Shown: positions 54,901 to 63,120, numbered from the stretch's first letter. The stretch: DNA of 64,000 bases from Amycolatopsis sp. DSM 110486 (GCF_019468465.1 NZ_CP080519.1:248001-312000); one strand, 5' to 3'. Program-made: numbers and translations. Notes: a model not told the origin generated them from the sequence alone.

Positions 54901-57254
54901 GCCTCGGCGACCGAGGCGAGATCACTGTGGTCGAACAGGTCCAGGACCTCGACGTCGGTGCCGAACCGCTCGTTGATCCGGGCGACCAGCTGCGTGCCGT
55001 TGAGGGAATTCCCGCCGACGGCGAAGAAGTCGTCGTCGAGGGCCAGACCGGGTTCCTTCAGCACTTCCCGGGCGAACGCGAGCACGACCTCGGCCACAGA
55101 ACCCGCGGCCTCCGGCCCGGGCCGCTCTTCTGCGGGCAGGGGCGTCACGGACGGCGCGAGCACAGGCCAGCAGTGCTCTTCCGCGAGCGGAGCCATCGGC
55201 AGCCGGAACCGCCGGCGCGGACGGCGCCCGCGCAGCGCGCGCCAGTCGAGGTCGTGACCGGCCAGGTACAGCGCGCGCAGCGCCTCGAGAAGCCCGGCGG
55301 CCACCGGCGGGACGGGCAGCACCCCGGTCAGCGCACTTCCGGGCGACAGGTCGATCACGCACGGCTCCCCGGGCCCGGCGAGCGCCCGTTCGAGCGCCGC
55401 CCGGTCCGGGGGCGCCGGCACGGCCACGTCCGCCGTCAGCGCGTCGGCGAGGTCTAGCTCGCCCCGGCGCACCCGGGCGGCGACCGCGCCGAGCCCGTGC
55501 GCCAGCACCACGGCGGGTCGCACGCCCGCGTCGGCCAGCACGCGGTGCGCGCCGAGCAACCAGACCAGCCCGCGCTGGGCCGCGCTCCACTCGGACTGCG
55601 GGACGTCGGCCGCGGCTTGGGCGACGACCTCGGCGAACCCGGCGAACGCCGCCGCCGCGTCCCGTACGAGGCCGGGCGGGACGTCCACGGGGCTGCCCGT
55701 GGCCAGCACGACCGGCCGCGGTGACTCGGTGTGGTGCACCGGCCAAGGCGCCGCGAGCTGGTCCACGAGGTCCTTGGCGTCCGACGTCACCCAGGCCTGG
55801 CGGTACGCGAAGTGTTCCCGCCCGGCGCCGAGGACCTCGGCGGCCGCGGCGGGGTCGAAGCCTGCCACGTCCTGTGCGATCAAGGCCCGGAGGGCGCCCG
55901 CCACCTGCCGCAGCCCGTCCGAGGTGCGGGCGGAGAGCACGATCAAGTGCCCGGCGGCGCCCTCGGCCTGCCGGGTCTCCGGCGCGGGCCCCTCCTCGAC
56001 GATCATGTGCGCGTTCGTGCCGCTGAGACCGAAGCTGCTGATTCCCGCACACCGGGGCGCATCGCCCGCCGGCCACGGTTCGCGCCGCGCGGCGATCCGG
56101 ATCGGCGGATCGGGCACCGGCAGGAGCGGGTTCGGCGCCTCGAAGTGCGCGGTCGGGAAGATCTCGCCCGCGCGGAACTGGGCGAGGACCCGGACCAGGC
56201 CCGCGAAGCCCGCCATGCAGCCGAGGTGCCCGAACGTGCCCTTCACCGAGGACACGACCGGGGAGGTCCCGGCGAACGCGGCAGCGAGGCCCTCGATCTC
56301 GATCGGGTCGCCGATTTTGGTCCCGGTCCCGTGCGCCTCGACGTAGCCGATCTCCGACGGCGTCCGTGCCGCGTCGCGCAGCGCGGCGGTGATGACCGCG
56401 GCCTGCGCCGCGGGGCTCGGCACCGTCAGCCCGGTGCTGCGGCGCGCGTCCTGGTTCACCGCGCTCCCCCGGAGCACGGCGTGCACCGTGTCGCCGTCGG
56501 CGCGGGCCGCGGCGAGCGGTTTCAGGACCACGAACCCGCCGCCCTCGCCGTAGGTCGTCCCGTCGGCTGCGCGGTCGAACGGACGGCAGTGGTCCGTCGC
56601 GGACAGGACGCCCAGCCCGTCGGCACCGCCACTGCGGCGCGGCGGGTCACCCAGGACCAGTTCGTAGCCGCCGACGAGCGCGACGTCGCTTTCCCGCCGG
56701 GCGAGCTTGCAGCGGGCCTCGTGCAGCGCGACGAGGAACGACGAACACGACGTGTCGACCACCAGCGCCGGACCGCGCAGGTCGAGGTGGTAGGCGATGC
56801 GGCCCGCCGCGTAGGCGTGCAGGCTGCCGGTGGCGGCCGCCCCGGCGGCCCCCACCTCTGGCGGAAGCAGGTCCGCGAGGCTGGCATGCGGCCCGCCGTA
56901 GCCGCCGACGAGCACGGCGGTGTTCGTGCCGGCGAGCTCGCCCGGCGCGTAGCCGGCATCGCCGAGCGCGGCCACGGCCAGCTGGAGCATCCGCCGCTGA
57001 CGTGGGTCGATGAGCTCCGCCTCGGCCCGCGAGACGCCGAAGTAGCGATGGTCGAACCCTGTGACGCCGTCGATCCAGCCGCCTTCCCGGTCGGCCTCCG
57101 ACGTGGTGATGCCGGTGCGCTCGACGCGCTCCGCCGGCATCGGCCCCATCGTGTCGCGGCCTTCGGCGAGCACCGCGGTCAAGGAGTCCCAGCCGGCGCA
57201 CCGCGGGAACTCGAAGGCGACGCCGATCACCGCCACCGCTGCACTGTCTGTCAT
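51912..57254 (-). CDS. Hybrid PKS-NRPS megasynthase: KS-AT0-T-C-T-E, no adenylation domain
   Basis: 1780 residues. KS (1-425): Cys170 in VVDTSCSS, His308 in EAHGTGT, His343 in KGTFGHLG, all intact. Region 430-695 looks like an acyltransferase that lost function: the nucleophile motif GHSxG is AHGLG (585-589). Carrier 1 has Ser750 (VGGNSL). The C domain keeps HHLFVDG (945-951). Carrier 2 has Ser1290 (AGGDSM). The last domain has HHAVVDL (1477-1483), VGHGRE (1602-1606) and RTVGCFTS, the marks of an epimerisation domain. No KR, A, TE or reductase domain exists. Both carriers must be loaded in trans. ATGA/GTGA overlaps on both sides. Confidence 0.93.
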   Translation of the reverse strand: MTDSAAVAVIGVAFEFPRCAGWDSLTAVLAEGRDTMGPMPAERVERTGITTSEADREGGWIDGVTGFDHRYFGVSRAEAELIDPRQRRMLQLAVAALGDAGYAPGELAGTNTAVLVGGYGGPHASLADLLPPEVGAAGAAATGSLHAYAAGRIAYHLDLRGPALVVDTSCSSFLVALHEARCKLARRESDVALVGGYELVLGDPPRRSGGADGLGVLSATDHCRPFDRAADGTTYGEGGGFVVLKPLAAARADGDTVHAVLRGSAVNQDARRSTGLTVPSPAAQAAVITAALRDAARTPSEIGYVEAHGTGTKIGDPIEIEGLAAAFAGTSPVVSSVKGTFGHLGCMAGFAGLVRVLAQFRAGEIFPTAHFEAPNPLLPVPDPPIRIAARREPWPAGDAPRCAGISSFGLSGTNAHMIVEEGPAPETRQAEGAAGHLIVLSARTSDGLRQVAGALRALIAQDVAGFDPAAAAEVLGAGREHFAYRQAWVTSDAKDLVDQLAAPWPVHHTESPRPVVLATGSPVDVPPGLVRDAAAAFAGFAEVVAQAAADVPQSEWSAAQRGLVWLLGAHRVLADAGVRPAVVLAHGLGAVAARVRRGELDLADALTADVAVPAPPDRAALERALAGPGEPCVIDLSPGSALTGVLPVPPVAAGLLEALRALYLAGHDLDWRALRGRRPRRRFRLPMAPLAEEHCWPVLAPSVTPLPAEERPGPEAAGSVAEVVLAFAREVLKEPGLALDDDFFAVGGNSLNGTQLVARINERFGTDVEVLDLFDHSDLASVAEAVAEEAGDVAPAPARPSTPERSPLSGEQLAIWAGCRLEPEAPTYHLPAALLLDGDPGLPVLSFLLTALAARHPMLRTHLEDDPDGTPRQVVAAPETIRPEVVDLDLTAFAEPEPSARQALLGELRALVAAPLSPYAAAGRYQLVRARLADRTRTVLLLTFHHLFVDGWSWRLLFADLGAGIPLADGPARHYFDHVADQKSTVDGPAGAGLIRFWTEYLDGSRYVPLPADESASGDGHDELTFPIDRDLAAGLRELSGRLRWTPNMVLLAAWAALLWRLTGEEDVCVAVPSAGRRPVDEPVVGNYATTLVVRVRVQPGEPFAALVDAVRTASLKAVEHQGLPTDRLRRIARPGSADPLAATIFGFSAGVEPLTRLGIDGPAVELLDLGQGGQAFPMGLALLEYGTELRGRLQYDTGCFLPRTAREWLDAYLGLLGRVVTEEAGFPVGAIGRSPAGAAERSGRPDAGRPRYVAPRTPAEQQLATLWEQRFGAGRIGVLDDFLEAGGDSMVAITLASAASAVGLALRPKHILKLRTIEAIARAIEEAAATRAPGHPAVVDDTDTDTDTHAAPAQLEFLTRGVPRPDHWNHGVRYTLRRPVATAALNGAFHELARRHSALRTRLRPAGGSWMQVVAQEPPPVTEFDLRDVPEAGWAAAVHDAATGLHETLNLAEGPVCRAGVFRRGGGPDDLVLVVHHAVVDLYSWNIVTEELAALLDGTALPPPGPDFATWTRRLAAAVRAEPNRLDAGYWLDRSWSTQHRLLPAGDFGGEATTRELTAEYPLPGAAPGCTRYEQLLAVLGAALQQWLGVRGGEVAIQLVGHGREDLSGELDLGRTVGCFTSSHPFALSLPGRRTAEAHTKAVAAELRSVPRGGFDFEAARRLHPDAAVRDRLGAIPAPAVLFSFWGAPAFLTTGRDDPAGPLGDVRTDLVGRDRPYDMPRACGLEIYASVAGDRLRVTWRHSGDLLAEDSVRRLADAFRAALGRIPTAGENDEGVENA

Positions 57255-58504
57255 TCCGTCCCCCCATCGTTGATCGCTCGGCGATTTCGGCGCGGGCCCG
57301 ACGCGCTGATGGACCGCACGTCCGGCAGCGCGAGGATCACCAGGTGCACCGCCACGACCAGTACCGCCAGCGTGACGAGCGGCGCGGCGATGCCAGTCAG
57401 CTCGGCGACCGGGGCCGCGACGGCGAGCCCGAGCGGCCTCGCCGAGAACGAGAGCAGCGCGTCGTATGAGTCCGCCCTGGCCAGTGCCGTGGGCGGAAAA
57501 TGCCGTTGCATGGTGGTCTGCCAGACCGTGTTCAACGTGCCGATGCCGAGCATCCCGACGCCGTACGCGACGGCCAGGCCCCACGGCGCGACCGGCACCG
57601 CGAACGCGACCAGCGGCAGCGCGAACAGAGCCCCGCACACCGACGTCGCGACCAGGGGCCTGCCGAACCGGAGCCGGGGCGCGGCCAGCGCTCCGGCCAC
57701 CAGCCCTGCCATCCCCGCCTGGTAGACGACCACCCAAGTGACCTCACCGCCCAGGGAACGCACGGCGATCAGCGGGCCGAGCGTCATCAGCGCACCCGCC
57801 GCCAGGTTCGCGACCGCGTGGCCCAGCAGGTTGGTCCAGAACCACGGGCGGGTCCGGACCTCGTACCAACCGTCGGCCAGTTCCCGGAAGAACGACGTCG
57901 ATGGCGCGGCGGGGTTTCGCGGCGGCGTCCGGACACCGCGGAGCGTGGCCGCGGCCGCCCCGAACAGCATCCCGGTCACCACGAACGACCAGCCCGCGCC
58001 GACCGTGACCACCAGGACGCCGGCGATCCCGGGCCCGGCCACCAGCGCGATCCCGCGGGCGACACCGAGGTGGCCGTTCGCGGCCAGCCGAGCGTCACCG
58101 GGCACGACCGCGGACACCAGTGGCGACATCGTCGGCGTGCCGAAGGCGATCCCGACACCGGTGATCGCCGAAAGCACGATGAGGTCGGTGATCCGGACGA
58201 ACCCCAGCAGCAGCTCGGCCCCGATGCCCAGTTGCGCGAGGCCGCGCAGCAGGTCGGCCGCGAAGGCCACACGCTGAGCCGGGAGTCGGTCGGCCAGTAC
58301 GCCGCCGACAGGCAGCAGAGCCAGCTGCGGCACCAGTTCCGCGGCCAGCACCAGCCCCAGGTCGCCGGCGCTCCCGGTGGCGTTGATGACCGCCAGGGTC
58401 AACGCCGTCGGGACGAGCGCGGTCGCCAGGAACGACACACTCCGGCCGGCGAGCAGCCGGCGGAACCCGGGCAGCCGGAAAACCGGCACAGCGAGCTCGG
58501 TCAT
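57251..58504 (-). CDS. MFS exporter of the EntS/MFS_3 type
   Basis: 417 residues, about 12 hydrophobic segments. FRRLLAGRSVSFLATALVPTALTLAV at the N terminus, PVGGVLADRLPAQRV (motif A-like), and the PTMSPLVSAVVPGDARLAANG stretch match the enterobactin exporter EntS and related secondary-metabolite exporters. It probably exports the operon's product or an inactive precursor. ATGA overlap with the upstream thioesterase gene and with the megasynthase downstream. Confidence 0.9.
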   Translation of the reverse strand: MTELAVPVFRLPGFRRLLAGRSVSFLATALVPTALTLAVINATGSAGDLGLVLAAELVPQLALLPVGGVLADRLPAQRVAFAADLLRGLAQLGIGAELLLGFVRITDLIVLSAITGVGIAFGTPTMSPLVSAVVPGDARLAANGHLGVARGIALVAGPGIAGVLVVTVGAGWSFVVTGMLFGAAAATLRGVRTPPRNPAAPSTSFFRELADGWYEVRTRPWFWTNLLGHAVANLAAGALMTLGPLIAVRSLGGEVTWVVVYQAGMAGLVAGALAAPRLRFGRPLVATSVCGALFALPLVAFAVPVAPWGLAVAYGVGMLGIGTLNTVWQTTMQRHFPPTALARADSYDALLSFSARPLGLAVAAPVAELTGIAAPLVTLAVLVVAVHLVILALPDVRSISASGPRRNRRAINDGGTE

Positions 58505-59307
58505 TTCGTCACCGGAGCCGCGAACGGTGCGGCGAGCCGGTCGAGCAGTTGCGGCGGCGCCGAGAGGAAGTCGTAGTGACCGCCCTCGACGACGGTGATG
58601 TCGACGTGCCCGGAGTAGTCGTTCCAGCCGCGCAGCTGCTCCTGGGTCACCTCCGGATCCCGCGACCAGTGCAGCACCGTGATCGGGAAGGGCACGGCGA
58701 CCGGCGCCGGCCGCCGGTAGATCCGGTTCGTCGCGAGGTCTTCGCGCAGGATCGCCAGGCCGAGCTCGACCAGCGGCGGATGCACCTCGCCGCCGCGGCT
58801 GAGCGTCAGGAGTTCGATCTCCCGGCGAAGCTCGTCGTCGGTCAGGTCGAGGAAGCGGTCGTGCGGGCAGTGGTGCGGCGCGACCTGCGCCGAGGCGAAC
58901 AGCGTTGTCGGCACCGGGAGGCCGCGCTCGGCCAGCAGCACCGCCGTCTCGAAGGCGGGCAGGGCACCGGCGCAGTGCCCGAAGAACGCGAACGGCCGGT
59001 CGAGGTGCGGCAGCAGAGCCTCCGCGAGTGCCCCGGCCAGGTCCGCGTAGGTGCCGTAATGCCCTTCGCGGATCCGGTTCTCCCGGCCCGGCAGCTGGAT
59101 GGGGCACACCTCGACGTCGCCGATCGAGCGGGGCCAGCCGTTGAACATCGACGCGCCCACCCCGGAGTAGGGGAAGCAGAACAGGCGCGCGGTGGACGTG
59201 GCTGCGGGGACGCGCAGAAGCCAGCGGCCCGGCGATCCGGCCGCGGTGACGGCGTTCGAACTCACGACGGTCGTGTCCTCCGTTGGGGAAAGGGTCCGGC
59301 GATTCAC
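58501..59307 (-). CDS. Type II thioesterase-like protein with cysteine in the nucleophile elbow
   Basis: 268 residues. LFCFPYSGVGASMFNGW, CPIQLPGRENR, the elbow FAFFGHCAGALPAFE, SRDPEVTQEQLRGW and VEGGHYDFL give the usual type II thioesterase order. The nucleophile elbow is GHCAG where nearly all members have GHSMG, so cysteine would be the nucleophile. Cysteine at this place favours acyl transfer or cyclisation over hydrolysis in some thioesterases. The GTG at 59307 overlaps the P450 stop (GTGA); a GTG at 59265 with GGAGG upstream is an alternative. Confidence 0.88.
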   Translation of the reverse strand: MNRRTLSPTEDTTVVSSNAVTAAGSPGRWLLRVPAATSTARLFCFPYSGVGASMFNGWPRSIGDVEVCPIQLPGRENRIREGHYGTYADLAGALAEALLPHLDRPFAFFGHCAGALPAFETAVLLAERGLPVPTTLFASAQVAPHHCPHDRFLDLTDDELRREIELLTLSRGGEVHPPLVELGLAILREDLATNRIYRRPAPVAVPFPITVLHWSRDPEVTQEQLRGWNDYSGHVDITVVEGGHYDFLSAPPQLLDRLAAPFAAPVTK

Positions 59308-60542
59308 CGGGTGCGGACGGGAAGGCTGGTGAGCCCCGCGATGAACACCGAAGCCAGGTGGCGGGGCGGTCCGGTCACCTCGACCGTGGTGCAGCGCCGG
59401 AAGAGCTCCTCGAACAGCACCCGCAGCGTGAGCCGCGCCAGCGTGGCGCCGAGGCAGTAGTGCGGGCCGTGGCCGAACGCGATGTGTCGGTTCTCCACGC
59501 GGGCGACGTCGAAGCGGTACGGGTCGGGAAACACGGTCTCGTCGCGGTTGGCCGAGCCGATCCAGACCGCGACCGCCTCGCCCGCTTCGACCCGGCCCCC
59601 GCTGAGCTCGGTGTCCGCCACGGCATACCGGAGGAAGCTGCTGGCCGCCGAAGTCCAGCGGAGACCCTCCTCGACGAGCCGCGGGAGCAGCTGCGGCTCG
59701 TCGAGCACGCGGCGCAGCTGCTCCGGGTGCTCCGCCAGGGCGAGCAGGGTGCCCGAAACGGTGTGCGGCGTGGTGGCGTTGGCCCCGAGCAGAATGCTGT
59801 AGCAGTTGAAGACGACCTCCTCGTCGGTGAGCGGGACGGCGCCCGCGGTCATGCTCAGGAGGTGGCCGATCAGGTCCTCCCCCGGCTCGTCCTGGTCACG
59901 ACGGAACTTGACCTGCGCGCCGAAGTACTCGAACAACTGGTGGTGGGCGATGGCCAGGGTCGCCGCGCCGCTGCGCACCCGGAACTCCGGCTCGTCCGGC
60001 GCGGCCGCCATCGCGGTCCAGCGCACGAGCTCGCCCCAGTCGGCTTCCGGGATGCCCAGCAAGGCCCCGGCCACCGTCATCGGCAGGTCGTACGCGCGTT
60101 CGGCGACGTCCCATTCCCCGCCGTCGAGCCCGGGGGCCAGGAACCGCAGCACGGCCTGGCGGATGCGATCCTCCCAGGCGGCCAGTGTGCCGGCCGAAAG
60201 CCGCGCGTTGAGCGGCCGGCGCAGCTCAACGTGCCGGGGCGGGTCGGTGGAGACGAGCATCCGCCCGGCGGACGTGTCGTCGACCCCGAGCTGCGTCAGC
60301 ACGCTGCCGCGCTCGGAGGTGAAGGCGCGGTGGCCGCCGAGTACCCGGCAAGCGTCGTGATAGCGGGTCACCGAAAGGAAGGACCGGCCGTCCGGCAGCA
60401 CCTGGCGGCGCAGCGGGGCGCGCTCGCGCATCGCCGCCCACACCGGGTGCGGATCGCCCGCGGCGAAGTACGCCGGGTCGAACAGGTCCACTTCGGTCAG
60501 TTCGGAGTCGGTGACGGACCCGGTTCCGGTGCTGATTCTCAT
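59304..60542 (-). CDS. Cytochrome P450
   Basis: 412 residues. The heme-binding loop is FGHGPHYCLGATLARL with the cysteine ligand; the ExxR motif is EEGLRWT; the I helix reads ILLGANATTPHTV. The usual acid-threonine pair (D/E-T) of the I helix is Ala-Thr here, as in some P450s that act on carrier-bound substrates by altered proton delivery. ATGA overlap with the A-T gene upstream gives an A-T/P450 pair like NovH/NovI and NikP1/NikQ, which beta-hydroxylate a carrier-bound amino acid. I infer the same role. Confidence 0.92.
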   Translation of the reverse strand: MRISTGTGSVTDSELTEVDLFDPAYFAAGDPHPVWAAMRERAPLRRQVLPDGRSFLSVTRYHDACRVLGGHRAFTSERGSVLTQLGVDDTSAGRMLVSTDPPRHVELRRPLNARLSAGTLAAWEDRIRQAVLRFLAPGLDGGEWDVAERAYDLPMTVAGALLGIPEADWGELVRWTAMAAAPDEPEFRVRSGAATLAIAHHQLFEYFGAQVKFRRDQDEPGEDLIGHLLSMTAGAVPLTDEEVVFNCYSILLGANATTPHTVSGTLLALAEHPEQLRRVLDEPQLLPRLVEEGLRWTSAASSFLRYAVADTELSGGRVEAGEAVAVWIGSANRDETVFPDPYRFDVARVENRHIAFGHGPHYCLGATLARLTLRVLFEELFRRCTTVEVTGPPRHLASVFIAGLTSLPVRTR

Positions 60543-62302
60543 GCCGCGGTGAGCGCTTTCCCGATGGTGCCCGCGAGGCCGGCCGGCGTCGGATCGAGAT
60601 AGAAGTCCACGGGCGAGATCTCCACGCCGAAGCGGCCGGCCAGCTCGCCGATGATCCGCACGCCGGCCAGCGAGTGCCCGCCGAGCTCGAAGAAGTCGTC
60701 GTCGGCGCCGATACCGGCGACGCCGAGGTGATCGGTCCACAATGTCGCGACCGCCTGCTCCAGCTCGCTGCCGGGCGCGCGGTACGGGACACTGAGCTCG
60801 GGGCGGTCCGGCGACGCCTCATTCGCCAGTGCGACGCGGTCGACCTTGCCGTTCGCCGTCAGCGGCAGCTCGTTGGCGAGCCGGACGCGGGCGGGCCGGG
60901 CGTATTCGGGCAGGACGTCCGCGAGCCGGCGCCGAAGGTCCAATGTGGACAGCCGCGCACCCGGCGCGGGGACGACCCAGGCCACGAGGCGCTTCCCGGC
61001 GGGGGCGGTCCCGGCGACGACTACCGCGCCGGCGACCCCCGGTAGGTCCGCGACGGCGGCTTCGACCTCGCCCGGTTCGATCCGGAAGCCGCGGATCTTC
61101 ACCTGCTGGTCGGCCCGGCCGTGGTACTCGAAGACGCCGTCCGGGCGCCGCAGCGCCAAGTCGCCAGTGCGGTACATCCGCCGGCCCGGAATGCCGGTCA
61201 CGGTGTCAGGCAGGAACCGTTCGGCGGTCAGCGCGGGCTTTCCCCAGTACCCGTGCGCGAGCCCCGCGCCCGTGGCGTACAGCTCGCCAATCGTCCCATC
61301 CGGCACCGGCTCGAGGTCTTCGCCCAGCACGTGCGCGCCGGAGCCACGGATCGGGGTGCCGACCGGCACCGGGCCGTCCACCGGCCCGCTCACGCGGTGG
61401 CAGCAGGTGAAGGTGGTGTTTTCGGTGGGACCGTATCCGTTGACGACGGTCGTTCCCGGCAACGCGGCCGCCGCCCGCCGCACGTGGGCGGGCGACAGGA
61501 CGTCGCCGCCCGCGACGAGGTACCGCAACCCGCGCAGGTCGTCCAGGCCGTCGTCGACGGCCTGGTGGAACAGGCCCGCGGTCAGCCACAGCACCGTGAC
61601 CCCGTGCCGCCGGGCGAACTTCGTCAGCTCCTTTGCCGAAAGGTCGCCCGGCGGGGCGAGCACGAGCCGGGCCCCGTTGAGCAGCGGGCCCCAGATCTCC
61701 AGCGTCGAGGCGTCGAACGCGACCGGCGCGTACTGCAGGAAGCTGTCGCCTGCGCCGATCGTCAGGAAGTCGGAGTCCACGACCAGGCGACAGACGGCCC
61801 GGTGAGGTACACACACCCCTTTGGGTTCTCCGGTCGAGCCCGACGTGTAGGCGACGTAGGCAATGTCTTCGGCGCGCAGACCGGCCGCGGTGAAACCGTT
61901 GCCGGGGTAGTCGAGGTCCGAGCGCACCGGCCGCATTCTGTCCGGGAGGACCACGGCGCGGTCGTCCGGGACGAGAACGATGTCCACACCCGCGTCGCGG
62001 AGCAGAATCTCCCGGTGGTGCAACGGATAGCGGTAGTCCAGCGCGAGATATCCGGCGCCCGCCTTGAGAATGGCGAGCAAGCCGACGACCGTCGCGATCC
62101 CGCGGCTCGCTTCGACGGCCACCACGTCACCCGGCCGCACCCCCGCGTCGCGCAGCACCCCGGCCAGCCGATCGGAGCGGCCGTCGAGCCCGGCATAGGT
62201 GAGCTCACCCCCGTCGCCGCAGATCGCCACCCGGCCGGGCGAGCGCCCGACGATCTCGGCGAATCTGCCGACTACGGTGGTAAAACGGTCAGGAAAAGAC
62301 AC
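60539..62302 (-). CDS. NRPS adenylation-carrier protein (A-T), first gene of operon
   Basis: 587 residues. Core blocks: A3 AYTSGSTGEPKGV, A4 FDASTLEIWG, A5 NGYGPTENTTF, A7 YRTGDLA, A8 VKIRGFRIEPGEVE, A10 lysine in LTANGKVD; the carrier serine is in FFELGGHSLAG. Aligned to GrsA the code reads D-A-L-W-V-G-G-T-F-K, close to the valine code D-A-F-W-I-G-G-T-F-K, so valine or another branched residue is the best guess. The GTG at 62302, after GGTGGAG, fits the usual N terminus; earlier in-frame codons do not. It should load its own carrier for the P450. Confidence 0.92.
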   Translation of the reverse strand: MSFPDRFTTVVGRFAEIVGRSPGRVAICGDGGELTYAGLDGRSDRLAGVLRDAGVRPGDVVAVEASRGIATVVGLLAILKAGAGYLALDYRYPLHHREILLRDAGVDIVLVPDDRAVVLPDRMRPVRSDLDYPGNGFTAAGLRAEDIAYVAYTSGSTGEPKGVCVPHRAVCRLVVDSDFLTIGAGDSFLQYAPVAFDASTLEIWGPLLNGARLVLAPPGDLSAKELTKFARRHGVTVLWLTAGLFHQAVDDGLDDLRGLRYLVAGGDVLSPAHVRRAAAALPGTTVVNGYGPTENTTFTCCHRVSGPVDGPVPVGTPIRGSGAHVLGEDLEPVPDGTIGELYATGAGLAHGYWGKPALTAERFLPDTVTGIPGRRMYRTGDLALRRPDGVFEYHGRADQQVKIRGFRIEPGEVEAAVADLPGVAGAVVVAGTAPAGKRLVAWVVPAPGARLSTLDLRRRLADVLPEYARPARVRLANELPLTANGKVDRVALANEASPDRPELSVPYRAPGSELEQAVATLWTDHLGVAGIGADDDFFELGGHSLAGVRIIGELAGRFGVEISPVDFYLDPTPAGLAGTIGKALTAA

Positions 62303-62752
62303 TCTCCACCCCCAGCACCCCGCAGGGCACGACCGCGAACCGAGAATACACACCCATGAGTTCAGCCAGCCGAGGAAGTATTTCCCCAGACGCCAGGAAA
62401 GCCCCGGCGCGCACAGCCCCAGCAAATTCCGCGCCGTATTAAATCCCCGGGCAACTTCGTGGGCCACACTACCGGAAAAAACCTCACCAAGACTGCTCCG
62501 ACCGTGTGACAGCCGCGCCGCGCGAGCGACAGCGGCCTCGGTTCAGGGCCTACGCATCGACCAAAAAGGTGTACCGCCAAGGCCGGATCTGTCACTTCCC
62601 GCCGATAGATGGGCGCGCGCCTCATGACCGCCACCTCGCGCGTGGCACCGAAAACACCGATAACGGTGCACATTTTTACCGAATCCTCAGCAAGCGCTTT
62701 CTTATCGGGGACGATTCCGCCTTACACAAAGATCACCTCCGAGGAGGGTGCC
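62303..62752. other. Upstream region of the NRPS operon
   Basis: 450 bases between the first NRPS gene and the rightward DUF4041 remnant. No regulator gene or recognisable domain is seen. It contains AT-rich patches unusual here (ATTTAATACGG near 62445 and GTGTATTCTCG near 62350, minus strand), either of which could be a -10 region, but no well-spaced -35 element is convincing. Confidence 0.4.
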
Positions 62753-63019
62753 GGTGTTTGGTGGGCGGAAGCGGCAGGAAGAGCTCGACTGCAGACGCAG
62801 CTTGCAACCCTGCGGGCCGAGGTGGTCCAGACCGATGATGCCTGGCCGATGCAGGAGGTGGGGGTCTACCAGTACCGGCACGTGCTCTCCGACGCCGAGG
62901 CCTACAAGGCCGAGCTCGAACGGCTGAAGGCCGCCATGAAAGACATGACCCTGGCGAAGTCCGCCGTCGACGCATCGAGCAGCTTCCACTACAACAACTC
63001 GCTGACCCAGGGCCGCAAA
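62753..63019 (+). pseudogene. DUF4041-protein remnant, frameshifted and truncated
   Basis: GTG after GAGGAGGG starts VFGGRKRQEELD; after a frame change near 62790 the text runs RLQTQLATLRAEVVQTDDA, MQEVGVYQYRHVLSDAEAYKAEL and ends NNSLTQGRK. That is the coiled-coil and first part of DUF4041 proteins, which are common in phages and defence islands. The rest (several hundred residues) is missing. Confidence 0.6.
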
Positions 63020-63120
63020 CCGACTACTTCCGACCCGGCCGCACCGTCGACGACCTGTTCAGCGAGTGCCTGGAGGTGGTCATCGAGGGCGCCAAGGCGA
63101 AGGTTGGCCCTCCGTCCTGA
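63013..63120 (+). pseudogene. 3' fragment of an unidentified gene
   Basis: A frame different from the DUF4041 piece reads DYFRPGRTVDDLFSECLEVV then IEGAKAKVGPPS and stops at 63120. The codons look coding (GC-rich third positions) but I do not recognise the protein. It seems fused to the DUF4041 piece by deletion. Confidence 0.3.

Noticed and set aside
52138..57725. Long open frames on the plus strand and in other minus frames across the NRPS operon (for example 55731-57725 and 51798-53057)
   Set aside because: They are shadows of GC-rich coding sequence: rich in Arg, Gly, Pro and Ala, without domains or ribosome binding sites, and opposite real domains.
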